Source of the DNA: Aminobacter niigataensis
Lineage (GTDB): Bacteria > Pseudomonadota > Alphaproteobacteria > Rhizobiales > Rhizobiaceae
Direction of reading: 5' to 3'
Length of the DNA: 64,000 nucleotides
Assembly: GCF_014200015.1 (NCBI RefSeq)
Contig: NZ_JACHOT010000006.1
Location: 1 to 64,000, forward strand
Below are positions 17,125-26,629 of the stretch, piece after piece. Positions within the stretch are counted from its first letter, which is position 1; each line of letters starts with the position of its first letter. Below the pieces are notes generated by a model. That model was given only the letters and a program-made list of their open reading frames with translations, made no database searches and was not told the origin of the DNA. A program made the position numbers and the translations under genes.

Positions 17125-17607
17125 ATGATCCCGATCATGGAAAAGATCGACGAAATTGATCGCAAGATCCTGGCATGCCTTCAGAAGGACGGCTCGATCT
17201 CGCAGCGTGATTTGGCCGAACGTGTCGGGCTGTCGCAGAACGCCTGCTGGCGCAGGCTGCAACGGCTGAACACCACCGGCCTGATCCGTGGCACCCACGC
17301 CGACATCGACGTGGCAGCCCTTGGCTACGACCTCACCGTCTTCGTGATGATCCGCACCCGCCACCACTCCAAGGAATGGGCCGACGATTTCCGCAAGCAT
17401 GTCGATCGCCTGCCCGAGGTCATCGACTTCTACCGCATCGGCGGCGACTGGGACTACCTGATCAAGGTGGTGACCAGGGGCATGTCGGGCTACGACGCCT
17501 TCTACCAGAAGCTCATCACCAATTTCGACCTGGCGACGGTGACCGGCTTCTTCTCCATGGAGGCGATCATCGACAACAGGGCCGCGGATCTAAGCCGCCT
17601 GCGTTGA
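17125..17607 (+). CDS. Lrp/AsnC-family transcriptional regulator
   Basis: 160 aa. The N-terminal helix-turn-helix (residues about 5-55: IDRKILACLQKDGSISQ, then LAERVGLSQNACWRRLQRL) is followed by a RAM ligand-binding domain. Such regulators sense amino acids. The start may be 17125 or 17137; neither has a good ribosome site. It is divergent from the cysteine-desulfurase-like operon and is its likely regulator, with cysteine or alanine as plausible effector. Confidence 0.9.
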   Translation: MIPIMEKIDEIDRKILACLQKDGSISQRDLAERVGLSQNACWRRLQRLNTTGLIRGTHADIDVAALGYDLTVFVMIRTRHHSKEWADDFRKHVDRLPEVIDFYRIGGDWDYLIKVVTRGMSGYDAFYQKLITNFDLATVTGFFSMEAIIDNRAADLSRLR

Positions 17608-17657
17608 CCAGTTGACCAAAGGGGCTTTCGCCGCCCTGGCGACCCGGTGGCAATCCT

Positions 17658-18806
17658 TCACGCCAGGCCGAGATAGCCGGCAAGTTCCCTTGCCGCCGCC
17701 CCGCCGGCCCGGTTGGCTCCCACCGTGGAGGCGGAAGGGCCGTAGCCGACGAGGTGGATGCGCGGGTCCTTGGCAACTTGCGTCGCCAGCTTGCCGGACA
17801 TGACGATGCCGCCATTGTCCTCGCGGATTTGCAGCGGCGCCAAGTGGTCGAGCGAACTGCGAAAGCCGGTGCACCACAAGATGACATCGGCCTTTTGTTC
17901 CGTCCCATCAGCCCAACGGACGCCATGCTCGGTGATCTCGCTGAACATCGGCAGGCGATTGAGCACGCCGCGTGCGCGTGCGGCCTCGAGCGCGGGGGCC
18001 ATCGGAATGCCCGTGACCGAGACCACAGACCCCGGGATGAGTCCGCGCCTGACCCTATCCTCGACGAGGGCAACCGCGGCGCGCCCGTCCTCAGGCGTGA
18101 ACGGGCCTTCGCGGAACTGCGGCTCACGGCGCGTCACCCAGGTCGTGGAGGTGACCTTCGAGACCTCGTCGAGCAGTTGCAGGGCGGAGACGCCGCCACC
18201 GACGACGATGACATGCTTGCCCGTGAATTCGTCGGCCGTGCGATAGTCACGCGTATGCAGCTGCCGGCCCTCGAACCGCCCAGCGCCGGGATATTCGGGC
18301 ACAAAAGGCGTTTCCCAAGTTCCCGTCGCGTTGATGAGGCCGCGGGCGGAAAAAGTTTCCCTGTCGGTCTCTATGCGGAACCTCTCGTTGCGCGCGCAGA
18401 CGACCTTGACCGTCACCGGACGGTAGACAGGCAAACCGAACTTCTGCTCGTAGGCCGCATAATATTGCGGCACAGCCGACGACGCTCTCACTTCCGTAGC
18501 TCTGGTATCGACCGCGTCGGCAAACTGCATGCCGGGAAGGTCGTGGATACGATTGACCGTGCTCAATGTCAGGGACGGCCACCGATGTTGCCATGCGCCC
18601 CCTGCTCCCGTGTTCTTGTCGAGCACGAGATAGTTCCTGCCGGGTGTCAGGCCGAGTTTGTGCAGATGATAGGCCGAAGAAAGCCCCGCCTGGCCGCCGC
18701 CGATCACCACGATGTCGACCTTGAATGCCGCGCGGACATCGCTCCGGCCGGTGTGATTTTCGGCCTGCGAAGCAGGCGAGTCAGGGGACGTGTTTTCAGC
18801 GGTCAT
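17658..18806 (-). CDS. Flavin-containing monooxygenase-like FAD/NAD(P) protein
   Basis: 382 aa. Two Rossmann motifs are visible: VVIGGGQAGLSSAYHL near residue 35 for FAD and VVGGGVSALQLL in the middle for NADPH; INATGTWETP between them resembles the ATG motif of class B monooxygenases. The ATG at 18806 is used; a TTG two codons upstream is also open. It converges on the Lrp gene and has no clear operon partner. The substrate is unknown. Confidence 0.82.
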   Translation of the reverse strand: MTAENTSPDSPASQAENHTGRSDVRAAFKVDIVVIGGGQAGLSSAYHLHKLGLTPGRNYLVLDKNTGAGGAWQHRWPSLTLSTVNRIHDLPGMQFADAVDTRATEVRASSAVPQYYAAYEQKFGLPVYRPVTVKVVCARNERFRIETDRETFSARGLINATGTWETPFVPEYPGAGRFEGRQLHTRDYRTADEFTGKHVIVVGGGVSALQLLDEVSKVTSTTWVTRREPQFREGPFTPEDGRAAVALVEDRVRRGLIPGSVVSVTGIPMAPALEAARARGVLNRLPMFSEITEHGVRWADGTEQKADVILWCTGFRSSLDHLAPLQIREDNGGIVMSGKLATQVAKDPRIHLVGYGPSASTVGANRAGGAAARELAGYLGLA

Positions 18807-19442
18807 TTCCAAGCCTGAAATATCAAACTGCTGAATTCAAGTCGTGTCGTCGCTCCCGCGATGCAAGTTCGAAAAGCCAAGGCGACGCGCCGCGATGATC
18901 CAAGACGGTGCTACTGGCAGCGCATGCGGGAGGCCCAACTGGTCGGCATAGCCGACCGTTTCCGGCCTTGGCGTCGCGCATTGCATCAGTCATCGAGGGC
19001 CGGGCCCATATTGGTCCGCTTCGAGCAAACTCACGCGAGGCGAACACATATCCATGGGGCGGAGTCCGCATGCCGGAAAGCACGAAGTCCAAAAAGTCAC
19101 TCCGACCAGCTTGGACATGCGGCCTGCATAGGGTGCCAAGAGCGACACTAGGGCGCGTAAAACTGACCCCTAAGTCCTGCATCTGACCTAGGGTCCCGCA
19201 GAGTCTAGAAAAGCACAAAAGCGCCGCAAGTCCTGTTCGCGTCTCATCCAAACAATTTTATCCCGCTCCCTCGCGCAACCGTGTGGATCAAGGGGCTTGA
19301 AGGCCCCAGGTTCGAGCATATCGACGACTTGGACTCAACCTAAGCTGCCAATTAACCAATTGTTAACAATTGCCTACATCTTCCATCAGCATTTGCTACA
19401 CGTGACCTGAAATGTACTGGCTCAAGCTACGGGACGCAGGAG
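18807..19442. other. Noncoding boundary region before the surface-polysaccharide island
   Basis: 636 bp without a supported gene. The left half contains GCGCGTAAAACTGACCCCTA (19153-19172), which resembles terminal sequences of IS21-like elements and may be a relic. The right half is AT-richer and holds the CtrA-like box at 19352. It marks the junction between housekeeping genes and the accessory island. Confidence 0.4.
19352..19372 (+). promoter_or_regulatory. CtrA-like box and 16-bp palindrome
   Basis: TTAACCAATTGTTAAC (19352-19367) matches the CtrA full site TTAA-N7-TTAAC exactly. It overlaps a perfect 16-bp palindrome, CAATTGTTAACAATTG (19357-19372). The methyltransferase start is 71 bp after the palindrome. 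The palindrome could equally be the site of another dimeric regulator. Confidence 0.5.
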
Positions 19443-20150
19443 ATGGCTGATACGGATGTGGACGTGACCGAACGGAAAAGCTCGGGGCGCGCGGACCCAT
19501 ACGCCAACCGGAACAGTCGGGAGAGCCAGTTCCGGGCCAACCGGTTCAAGCTTGTCCAGGAGATCATACAGTCCATATTGCGTGCCAAGGGGAGTTGCAG
19601 AATTCTCGATTTGGGCGGCACCGAAAAATATTGGGATATCGGCGCAGAATTCATTCAGGACCATGCCGGCGTTCTGCATATCACGCTGGTCAACACCGAC
19701 CCCGTCGATGTCAAGAATACCCGTCTCTTTGCCGCGATTGAAGGCAGCGCCACCGACGAGGCCCTGCTCCGGGGCCAGAAGTTCGACTTCGTACACTCAA
19801 ATTCGGTGATCGAACACGTCGGCCAGATCCCCGACATGCAGTTGTTCGCCGAGAATGTACGACGCCTGGGCGAACGTCACTACGTCCAGACGCCAAACTA
19901 CTGGTTTCCCTACGAGCCGCACTTCCGGTTTATCGGCTTCCAGTACCTGCCGGAACGACTGCGCGTCGAGTTGCTACACCGGTTTGCGCTCGGTTTCTTC
20001 AGCCGTCAGGACGACCGAAACAACGCGGCTTCGCTGGTGCGTGGCAGCCGCCTGCTCTCCACAGCAGAAATGAGGCGCCTGTTTCCGGATTCTGAAATAA
20101 GATTTGAGAAATTCCTTCTTTTCAATAAATCTATAATTGCTTTCCGATAG
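19443..20150 (+). CDS. Class I SAM-dependent methyltransferase
   Basis: 235 aa. ILDLGGTEKYW is the SAM-binding motif I, and FDFVHSNSVIEHV is the motif typical of Methyltransf_11 enzymes. GGAG lies four bases before the ATG. It is the first gene of the polysaccharide island, 32 bp ahead of a glycosyltransferase, and may methylate a sugar or a chain end. Exact target unknown. Confidence 0.82.
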   Translation: MADTDVDVTERKSSGRADPYANRNSRESQFRANRFKLVQEIIQSILRAKGSCRILDLGGTEKYWDIGAEFIQDHAGVLHITLVNTDPVDVKNTRLFAAIEGSATDEALLRGQKFDFVHSNSVIEHVGQIPDMQLFAENVRRLGERHYVQTPNYWFPYEPHFRFIGFQYLPERLRVELLHRFALGFFSRQDDRNNAASLVRGSRLLSTAEMRRLFPDSEIRFEKFLLFNKSIIAFR

Positions 20151-20182
20151 TCGTGCTTGCAAGCAAGACATGGAGCCAACCG

Positions 20183-21451
20183 GTGAAGATCTCATATCTT
20201 CTCAACACCTACCCGATACCGAGCACGACCTTCATCCGAGGTGAAATCGAAGCCTTGGAAGAACTCGGCCTCAAGATTGGGAGGCTTTCCGTTCGCCGTT
20301 TTGGCGGGACGCTTGTTGACCGGTCCGATCAGGCAGAGATGGTGTCGACGCGCTACCTCCTCACCGGCAATGCTGCGGGGCTCATCGTCGCCTTTGGGCG
20401 GGAAATCCTGACAAACCCGCGCGGTCTGATTCATGCCCTCCCTGTGTTCCAGCAGATGCGCCGCAAAGCCTATGCCGGGCTTGTGCATCACATCGCCTAC
20501 CTGATGCAGGCATGCTATCTGCGCCAGGAAGCCCGCAGACAGGGCATTGCTCATGTCCATGCGCATTTCGGCACGAATCCTGCCGCCGTCGCGATGCTGT
20601 CGAAACTGCTTGGCGGGCCGAGCTACAGCTTCACCGCGCACGGTCCCGATGAATTCACTGACGCTGCGCATATGAGCTTCGACCTCAAGATCAAGCATGC
20701 CGCTTTTGTCGTGGCGATTTCCGATTATTGCAGCGGCCTGCTCGCATCGCTCGCCAATCACGGGGACGCACACAAAATCGTCATTTCCCGATGCGGCCTC
20801 AAGATAGAGGACTTCGAACCGACCCCTATCCCAGGCGGGAGCCGCACACTGGTGTGCATCGGCAGGCTCTGCCCCCAGAAGGGCCAGGTCCACATTCCCG
20901 CTGCTGTCGCGGCATTGCGGGCGGAATTTCCCGATATGAAGGTCGTTCTGGTCGGCGACGGTGAAAGCCGGGCAGAAATCGAGGCCGAAATCGAGCGTCA
21001 CGATGTCGGCGCACAGGTCATCCTGCCGGGATGGGCATCCAACGATGAGGTTCGGAAAATCCTGAAGGAGAGCCGCGCCATGCTGCTGCCGAGCTACGCC
21101 GAAGGCCTGCCGGTGGCGATCATGGAATCGCTGGCACTGTCTCGCCCTGTCATCTCCACGACGATCGCCGGCATCCCTGAACTCGTGGATGAAGAGTGCG
21201 GATGGCTGGTCGAATCAGGCAACCACCAGCAACTGGTCGACGCTATGCGGTCAGCCCTGGCAGCACCGGCAGACGTCCTGGCTCGCATGGGCAAGGTCGG
21301 GCGCGAACGTGTCGAACGCCTTCATGACCGGAAACGTCTGGCGCTCGAGTTGCAGCGGCTTTTCACGGAAGCTACCAGCACTGGCCACAACAGCAATTCG
21401 GCACAGAGCCCGCTTCAAGGCGGAGCGAACTTCCAGCCCGCCGCCGAGTAG
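20183..21451 (+). CDS. Glycosyltransferase family 4 (colanic-acid WcaL-like)
   Basis: 422 aa GT-B enzyme. ISYLLNTYPIPSTTFIRGEIEALEE-type N-terminus (positions 2 onward), HVHAHFGTNPA and the C-terminal donor-site EGLPVAIMESLA are present; the EX7E motif begins at that glutamate. GTG at 20183 is chosen because GGAG is eight bases upstream; an upstream GTG at 20153 has no ribosome site. It probably adds a hexose during repeat-unit assembly on the inner face of the cytoplasmic membrane. Confidence 0.88.
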   Translation: MKISYLLNTYPIPSTTFIRGEIEALEELGLKIGRLSVRRFGGTLVDRSDQAEMVSTRYLLTGNAAGLIVAFGREILTNPRGLIHALPVFQQMRRKAYAGLVHHIAYLMQACYLRQEARRQGIAHVHAHFGTNPAAVAMLSKLLGGPSYSFTAHGPDEFTDAAHMSFDLKIKHAAFVVAISDYCSGLLASLANHGDAHKIVISRCGLKIEDFEPTPIPGGSRTLVCIGRLCPQKGQVHIPAAVAALRAEFPDMKVVLVGDGESRAEIEAEIERHDVGAQVILPGWASNDEVRKILKESRAMLLPSYAEGLPVAIMESLALSRPVISTTIAGIPELVDEECGWLVESGNHQQLVDAMRSALAAPADVLARMGKVGRERVERLHDRKRLALELQRLFTEATSTGHNSNSAQSPLQGGANFQPAAE

Positions 21452-21470
21452 AATACTTACTTGTATTCTA
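21449..21470. terminator. AT-rich hairpin shared by two convergent genes
   Basis: TAGAATAC, six bases, GTATTCTA. The stem includes the stop codon of the plus-strand glycosyltransferase and overlaps the stop of the convergent one at 21457. It is weak but symmetrical and could slow both transcripts. Confidence 0.45.
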
Positions 21471-22440
21471 TCAACCCCTGGCGTCGGCCCATCAGGCGGT
21501 TCAGCGCATATTGCGCAACGCCCTGCATCTCGGGGAACTTTGCCAGCAACGCGAAGGCCGCGTAGAGCCAGGCGAGCCGGTCCCCGCCCTCGCGCAACGC
21601 GATGCGGGCGATCTGCAGCGGATATGCGGCAAGCAGAAGCAGGAACGCGGGGTGCAATATCACCGCGCCCAGCACTGCTCCCAGCGGCAGCACGCAGCCC
21701 CAGAACACGGCACGCAACACGTTGCGCCGCCAGATTTCGTGGGGCGATCCTAGGTGACGATGTGCAACCTCCGCGAAGGCATGGCCGGCGCGTTTCGACC
21801 TGCTCCACCATTGGCCAAGACGCGTGATGTTCGCATCGTGCAGCGTCATCTCCGCTTCCAGCCGATAGATCTTCCAGCCCGCTGCACGCAGGCGCACGCA
21901 CATTTCCGGTTCCTCGCCGGCAATCAGGTCTGCCGCATAGGCACCGATTGAGGCAAGTGCATCGACACGCGCCAGGCAATCGCCGCCACAGGCGAGCGCG
22001 TCGCCAATCGGCGTGTCCCATTCGCGATCACACAGGGCATTGTAGATGGTCGCATCCGGAAAGCGTTCCCGACGGCGGCCGCAGACGATCGCGTAGGCTC
22101 GGTTTTCGGCGAGAAATCCGGCAGCTTCAGCCAGCCAGCCCGCGTCGATCCGACAGTCGCCATCGACGAACTGCACCAATTCGACAGTCGGGACCAGTCG
22201 CCGGAGTTGGGCAAGTCCGGCATTGCGGGCCCGCGCCGCAGTGAAGGCAACAGTCATGTCGAGCCTCACGACCGCCGCCCCCATCCTTTCCGCGACCTCC
22301 GCGCTGCCGTCGGTCGAGCCGGAATCGACGTAGGCCGTGTTGACGATCAGCTCGCCGAGGCTTTCCAGGCAGGCAACCAGGCGGGGCCCCTCGTTGCGGC
22401 CTATGACCACCACGCCAACGGTCGGGACTGCAGCATTCAT
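21457..22440 (-). CDS. Glycosyltransferase family 2 with C-terminal membrane segments
   Basis: 327 aa GT-A enzyme. VGVVVIGRNEG is the nucleotide-binding start, FVDGDCRID the DXD-like metal motif, and GEEPEMC plus SRSKRAGHAF lie at the acceptor end. Residues about 245-300 are hydrophobic and probably anchor it to the membrane. The gene overlaps the flippase gene by 4 bp (ATGA), so the two are translationally coupled. Confidence 0.87.
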   Translation of the reverse strand: MNAAVPTVGVVVIGRNEGPRLVACLESLGELIVNTAYVDSGSTDGSAEVAERMGAAVVRLDMTVAFTAARARNAGLAQLRRLVPTVELVQFVDGDCRIDAGWLAEAAGFLAENRAYAIVCGRRRERFPDATIYNALCDREWDTPIGDALACGGDCLARVDALASIGAYAADLIAGEEPEMCVRLRAAGWKIYRLEAEMTLHDANITRLGQWWSRSKRAGHAFAEVAHRHLGSPHEIWRRNVLRAVFWGCVLPLGAVLGAVILHPAFLLLLAAYPLQIARIALREGGDRLAWLYAAFALLAKFPEMQGVAQYALNRLMGRRQGLIEYK

Positions 22441-23783
22441 GAGCGGAACGCCTCCAGCGCGCCGTCGAATGCCGTCCCGTAGCCGGCCTCATAACGAACG
22501 AAGGAAAACATCAGGATGAACAGCACGAGCAATGCGGTCGTTGCCACATCTTGCCGGAAGAAGGCGATCCGCTCGCGATACTGGCCGATCAGGATGGGAA
22601 AATAACGGCAAAGTTCGCTGGCGGTGATCATCAAGACGGCGCCGGCAATGCCATAAAATTGCAAGCCGAGTGGGATCGCGACGACCATGAACAGCAGCTT
22701 CGTCATGTTGCCCGCCGCACCGTACACGGGACGTCCAAGCCCCAGCAGCGAATATTCCGATATGGTGCAAAGGAGAGAGCACCAGACGCCGAGAAGGAGA
22801 ACCGGCAGGATCCAGCCTGCATCCTGATAGCGTGGGTCGTAGACGAGCCAGACCGCAAAATCCGAAACCGAAACCACAAAGCCGATGCACGCGGCGAAAG
22901 CAAGCAGGAGCCGCAGTCGCAGCGGCCGCATCTCGGCGCGGAGCACGCCCATCTCTTGGCCCCTGCGCGAGGAAACCACTGGAAAGATCAAGGAATGGCT
23001 TAGCCGGCCCACCAGTACCGAGGGAAGGTCGGCAATCGTCCGCGCTATGCCGTAGACGCCAAGCACGGCAAGCGGCACCGCATGGCCGAGATAGAGCTTG
23101 TCGAAACTGGCGCAGAGGAAGGAGAGCAGGGAAGACAGGAATATCCACTTGCCGAACGACATGATCTCGCGGGCATAGGATGCCTGCCATGCGAACCACG
23201 CGCGGCCATAGGGCAAGAAATAACTTGCGAGCGTTCGCACGCCCATCGCCAAGATATTGGCAGCGAGAAGCGACCAGATCGTCGGACTGTAGAGCGCCAG
23301 CGCAATCACTAGGCCGACATTCACAAACTCGACCATGAGATCGAACAGGTTCAGCTTCACGAACTGAAGCTGGCGCTGCAGCATGTAGATCGAGACCGAG
23401 GTGCCTCCCCCAAGCAAGAGGACAACCGCAGACAGCTGAATCGCCGAAGACGGAAGGGAATAGAGCTGGCCCAGCGGTGCAGCCAGAAGGAACATCAGGC
23501 TGGAAAGAAGGAAGCCTCGGATGAGTTGGATGGTCCAGGCCGTGTCCCGGAACCTGAGTTCCTCGCCCTTGCTGTTGTGGACAATATTCTGGCCAATGCC
23601 AACGTCAGAGATCAGTTCGATACCGTTGCGCAAGGTGCCGATGATCAGCAGCGCGCCAAAGACTTCCGGCATGACCAGTCGTGACAGGATTACGTTCGAC
23701 CCGAACCGCAGCGCGACCGAGACGAAATAGACGCCGGTGGTCCAGATTGCCCCGTGAAGGAGGCGTTTCGCAGAAATAGCCAT
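22437..23783 (-). CDS. Polysaccharide flippase (Wzx/MATE-like)
   Basis: 448 aa with about 12-14 hydrophobic segments and the N-terminal LRFGSNVILSRLVMPEVFGAL segment (split here by function: helix 1-2) typical of PST/Wzx exporters. It would move lipid-linked repeat units across the inner membrane. The ATG at 23783 is used since the upstream 42-codon extension overlaps the intergenic gap after the kinase-like gene. It lies 44 bp after that gene in one operon. Confidence 0.87.
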   Translation of the reverse strand: MAISAKRLLHGAIWTTGVYFVSVALRFGSNVILSRLVMPEVFGALLIIGTLRNGIELISDVGIGQNIVHNSKGEELRFRDTAWTIQLIRGFLLSSLMFLLAAPLGQLYSLPSSAIQLSAVVLLLGGGTSVSIYMLQRQLQFVKLNLFDLMVEFVNVGLVIALALYSPTIWSLLAANILAMGVRTLASYFLPYGRAWFAWQASYAREIMSFGKWIFLSSLLSFLCASFDKLYLGHAVPLAVLGVYGIARTIADLPSVLVGRLSHSLIFPVVSSRRGQEMGVLRAEMRPLRLRLLLAFAACIGFVVSVSDFAVWLVYDPRYQDAGWILPVLLLGVWCSLLCTISEYSLLGLGRPVYGAAGNMTKLLFMVVAIPLGLQFYGIAGAVLMITASELCRYFPILIGQYRERIAFFRQDVATTALLVLFILMFSFVRYEAGYGTAFDGALEAFRS

Positions 23784-23827
23784 CAGGCCCGTGCCCTGTC
23801 CTGTTTGCCTGAGAGCTGAAATTGTAT

Positions 23828-25318
23828 CTAGCGCCCGAAAGTCGGCAGCCACTTGAATACCGGTTGGGGATCGCAGCGATTGAGGATCGACCCAACTAGT
23901 TTTTCCCAAACGGGCGGCGTTGCCGACAATGCCACAGACAGCGCCTCGTCCGAAACACGACCGGCTTCGACGACCAGGACGAAGGAATCGATGAAGCGAG
24001 CCGATGCGCGAAGATCACCGGCGGCGTCGAGCGCAGGCAGGTCGAAAACCACCAGATCATAGGCCGCTGCCTGGTTCAGGAGGTGCTCCATGCGGCCTGC
24101 CCACAACATCCCCGGCGCCTTGCCGGCCTGGCCGTAGGGCAAGGTGTCCAGCCCCGTTCTCGTATCCTGGACGATCAGGGCTTTCAGGTCGCTCTCGCGT
24201 CCCTCGATATAGTCGACGAGGCCGCGGCGATTGGCATACTCCATAGATTTCGACAGTTCCGGCCGATAGGATTGAGCATCGACGAGCAGAGCGCGTTTGC
24301 CCATCTGGGCAATATGAAGCGCAAGATTGGCGGCGAGCACGGTCTTGCCCTCACCCGGGAGTGCCGAGGTCACGCCAAGTGACCGCATATGCGGAGTGGC
24401 GGCCAAGGGAAGAATTGCTACGCTAGCCAGCCGCAGCGTCTGCCATTCCGGCGTTCCGGGGCGGCGGGCAATCTCCGACAAAAGCGCAGGACTGCCCTGC
24501 TTCGAAGAAGCGTGATCGTGCTGCACATTCGGAATCACACCGAAGCACTCTACGCCCACGGTGGAGGTTAGTTGGTCTGTTCGGCGGAAACTGCGATCGA
24601 GAAACGCCAACGTCAGTGCAGCCACGAAGCCAGCCGCGCCACCGACAATCCCCGCCAGGGCTATGATGACCAGGCCACGCGGATTGCTCTTGTCGACCGG
24701 CGGCGTGGCAGCAGACATCACCTGCGCCTTCGGACCTGCCTCGCGAAGCCGGTCCCGCAGCCACCCGCTGGCCGATTGAACGGCTTCCGCACGGTCCGAT
24801 TCCTGCTTTGCCATGTAGGCACGCGCCACCTCGTTGGCGACGGTCGCGGCATGCTGGGGGGTCCCTGATGTATAGCGGATCTCGACCAGATTGCTCTGGC
24901 CGAGGCGCTGGATAGCGAGGCCACCGCGCAACGCCTTGAGGGCACCTTGCTGATCCAAGGCGTCAGGCTGGCCGAGCTTCAGCGTCTGAATAACGTTGGA
25001 AAGAACCGGCGTGGAGCCGATGGTCTCGATCTGCGTCTCGAGGAAGGTCGGATCGAACTGCGACTCGGTGAAGAACGCGTCCTCGCCGCTGGTGGTCAGC
25101 CGCAGATTGGTGATGTTGAGCACGGCCGACGCCGTATACAGCGCTGGACGAAGCGAGACATAGGCAACCGCAAGTGCTCCGCACAGCACGCCACCCGCAA
25201 GGATAAGCCAGAACCCCTTCAGGGCCGATCTTATCATCCAGCGCCAGTCATAGAGACTGGCGTCCGACGCCACGCCCTGCTGGATTGGCAATTCCTTCGG
25301 GTGTCGCGATTCAAGCAT
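23828..25318 (-). CDS. Wzz/BY-kinase-like chain-length protein, coiled coil reduced
   Basis: 496 aa. A Wzz domain with membrane segments near 35-58 and 215-237 is followed by a cytoplasmic P-loop domain with SALPGEGKT (Walker A), LLVDAQSYRPEL (A') and DLVVFDLPAL (B). Two things are odd. The periplasmic loop is only about 155 aa and lacks the long coiled coil of ExoP/Wzc proteins (about 700-750 aa), and the C-terminus (QPVFKWLPTFGR) has no tyrosine cluster. It may regulate polymerisation by ATP binding rather than by tyrosine autophosphorylation. It lies 33 bp after the export gene. Confidence 0.85.
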   Translation of the reverse strand: MLESRHPKELPIQQGVASDASLYDWRWMIRSALKGFWLILAGGVLCGALAVAYVSLRPALYTASAVLNITNLRLTTSGEDAFFTESQFDPTFLETQIETIGSTPVLSNVIQTLKLGQPDALDQQGALKALRGGLAIQRLGQSNLVEIRYTSGTPQHAATVANEVARAYMAKQESDRAEAVQSASGWLRDRLREAGPKAQVMSAATPPVDKSNPRGLVIIALAGIVGGAAGFVAALTLAFLDRSFRRTDQLTSTVGVECFGVIPNVQHDHASSKQGSPALLSEIARRPGTPEWQTLRLASVAILPLAATPHMRSLGVTSALPGEGKTVLAANLALHIAQMGKRALLVDAQSYRPELSKSMEYANRRGLVDYIEGRESDLKALIVQDTRTGLDTLPYGQAGKAPGMLWAGRMEHLLNQAAAYDLVVFDLPALDAAGDLRASARFIDSFVLVVEAGRVSDEALSVALSATPPVWEKLVGSILNRCDPQPVFKWLPTFGR

Positions 25319-25351
25319 GGTGGTGCCTACAGTAAGCCAGTGCTGCGGTGG

Positions 25352-26629
25352 TCAGGGCCGGGTCGTCGGCGTTTCGACCTGCAGCGCACCGGTCATCTCC
25401 GTTGCCACGCGGAAGACCTTGACGATGTCTCCGGGCTGCACGCGCGTCGTTTCGGTGGCGTCGAACTCGGACGTTCCGTTGTCATCGGTCCGCACAATCC
25501 TGAAGCGCAACTGCGGGGCAGTCTCGGACTCGGCCAAGCGGGAGAGGTTCGATGAATAGTACGCAGCGCTGTCCAGGATCCGGGTCGAGGTGTCGTTCTG
25601 CTCGGCGATGGCGCGCAGGTCGATGGCAATGCGCTGGACGCCAGACAGAGCCGCGGCCCGGCGATGCTCGTCCAGTGTGGCGATCTCGCGCGTCGCGATG
25701 TTGATTTCCTGGCGCGCCCGCAGTTTGCCGATCTCCAGATCCTGCTGCTCGCGCTGAACGTCGCTCAGGCTGCGCTCCAGCGGCCCAAGGCGATGAACGG
25801 CGAGATCCTGCTTGGCCAGTCGACGTATCGTCTCAAGTTCGCCTTTCGTTGAACCCAACTTCACGGCGACGTCGGCAAGCTGCTGGTCAAGCGCCCCGAT
25901 TTCCTGTTGTCGCATGGCAATCGACGCTTCAAGGCTGCGTCGTTCGGCACGATGGCGCCCAAGTTCCGTAGCGAAAATACGACGCTGCTCCTCGACAGCT
26001 TTTGCATGTTCGGGAGTTGCACCGCCGGGTGCTGCGCCTATGTCCTCGGCACCATCGAGCTGTGCCTGCCAGCGTTGCTGCTCGGCCAGCAGATCCCAGC
26101 GCCGCGCTTCGTTGAGTTTCAGCTCGCCCCGGCTCGAAATCGCCACGCGTTCGAGGTCCCATTGCGAGCCTTGCTCCGGCCGATAAGCGCCGCCACCGAG
26201 GCTCAGGGCATTGAGAATCATCATGCCGGGCCGATAGGCATACTCGCCAGGGGTGGTCACGCTGCCGAGGATATAGAAGGGACGATACGCAACGATATCG
26301 ACCGTCGCGTCTGGCATCTGCTGGAGATTGGCCTTCTCCTGGAGGCGCGCCGCGATCGAGGCCGCAAGTTCAGGCGTGCTCAGCCCCTGTGCCGGAATCT
26401 GACCGAGCATCGGCATCAATATGTCGCCACCGGCACCAACAGTCAGCTCGCCGGTCAACGCCGGCCATTCGGAAACATGGATGCGCAATCGGTCCTGGGG
26501 ACCAAGCTCGTACTCGACCGTCTCGGCTAGGGCATTGCCGGGCAAGCCAAGCAAGCTCAGCAGCGCCAGGCTGGCGACGATGGCGTCGCGTGCCGCGTAC
26601 AGCTTTCTCCGTCCATCAAGCAACTTCAT
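25352..26629 (-). CDS. Outer-membrane polysaccharide export protein, ExoF-like, with long coiled coil
   Basis: 425 aa. The signal peptide ends at NALA. A polysaccharide export domain (YELGPQDRLRIHV, about 38-120) and a SLBB-like segment (YRPFYILGSVTTPGEYAYRPGM) follow. Residues about 190-330 are a charged, heptad-like coiled coil rich in Glu, Arg and Gln. This layout resembles S. meliloti ExoF. The ATG at 26629 has GGGAG eight bases before it. It probably bridges the periplasm, partnering the Wzz-like protein encoded next. Confidence 0.85.
   Translation of the reverse strand: MKLLDGRRKLYAARDAIVASLALLSLLGLPGNALAETVEYELGPQDRLRIHVSEWPALTGELTVGAGGDILMPMLGQIPAQGLSTPELAASIAARLQEKANLQQMPDATVDIVAYRPFYILGSVTTPGEYAYRPGMMILNALSLGGGAYRPEQGSQWDLERVAISSRGELKLNEARRWDLLAEQQRWQAQLDGAEDIGAAPGGATPEHAKAVEEQRRIFATELGRHRAERRSLEASIAMRQQEIGALDQQLADVAVKLGSTKGELETIRRLAKQDLAVHRLGPLERSLSDVQREQQDLEIGKLRARQEINIATREIATLDEHRRAAALSGVQRIAIDLRAIAEQNDTSTRILDSAAYYSSNLSRLAESETAPQLRFRIVRTDDNGTSEFDATETTRVQPGDIVKVFRVATEMTGALQVETPTTRP

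Noticed and set aside
19300-19330. tRNA-like GGTTCGAGC segment
   Set aside because: Only the T-loop-like bases are present; no acceptor stem or anticodon arm can be drawn.
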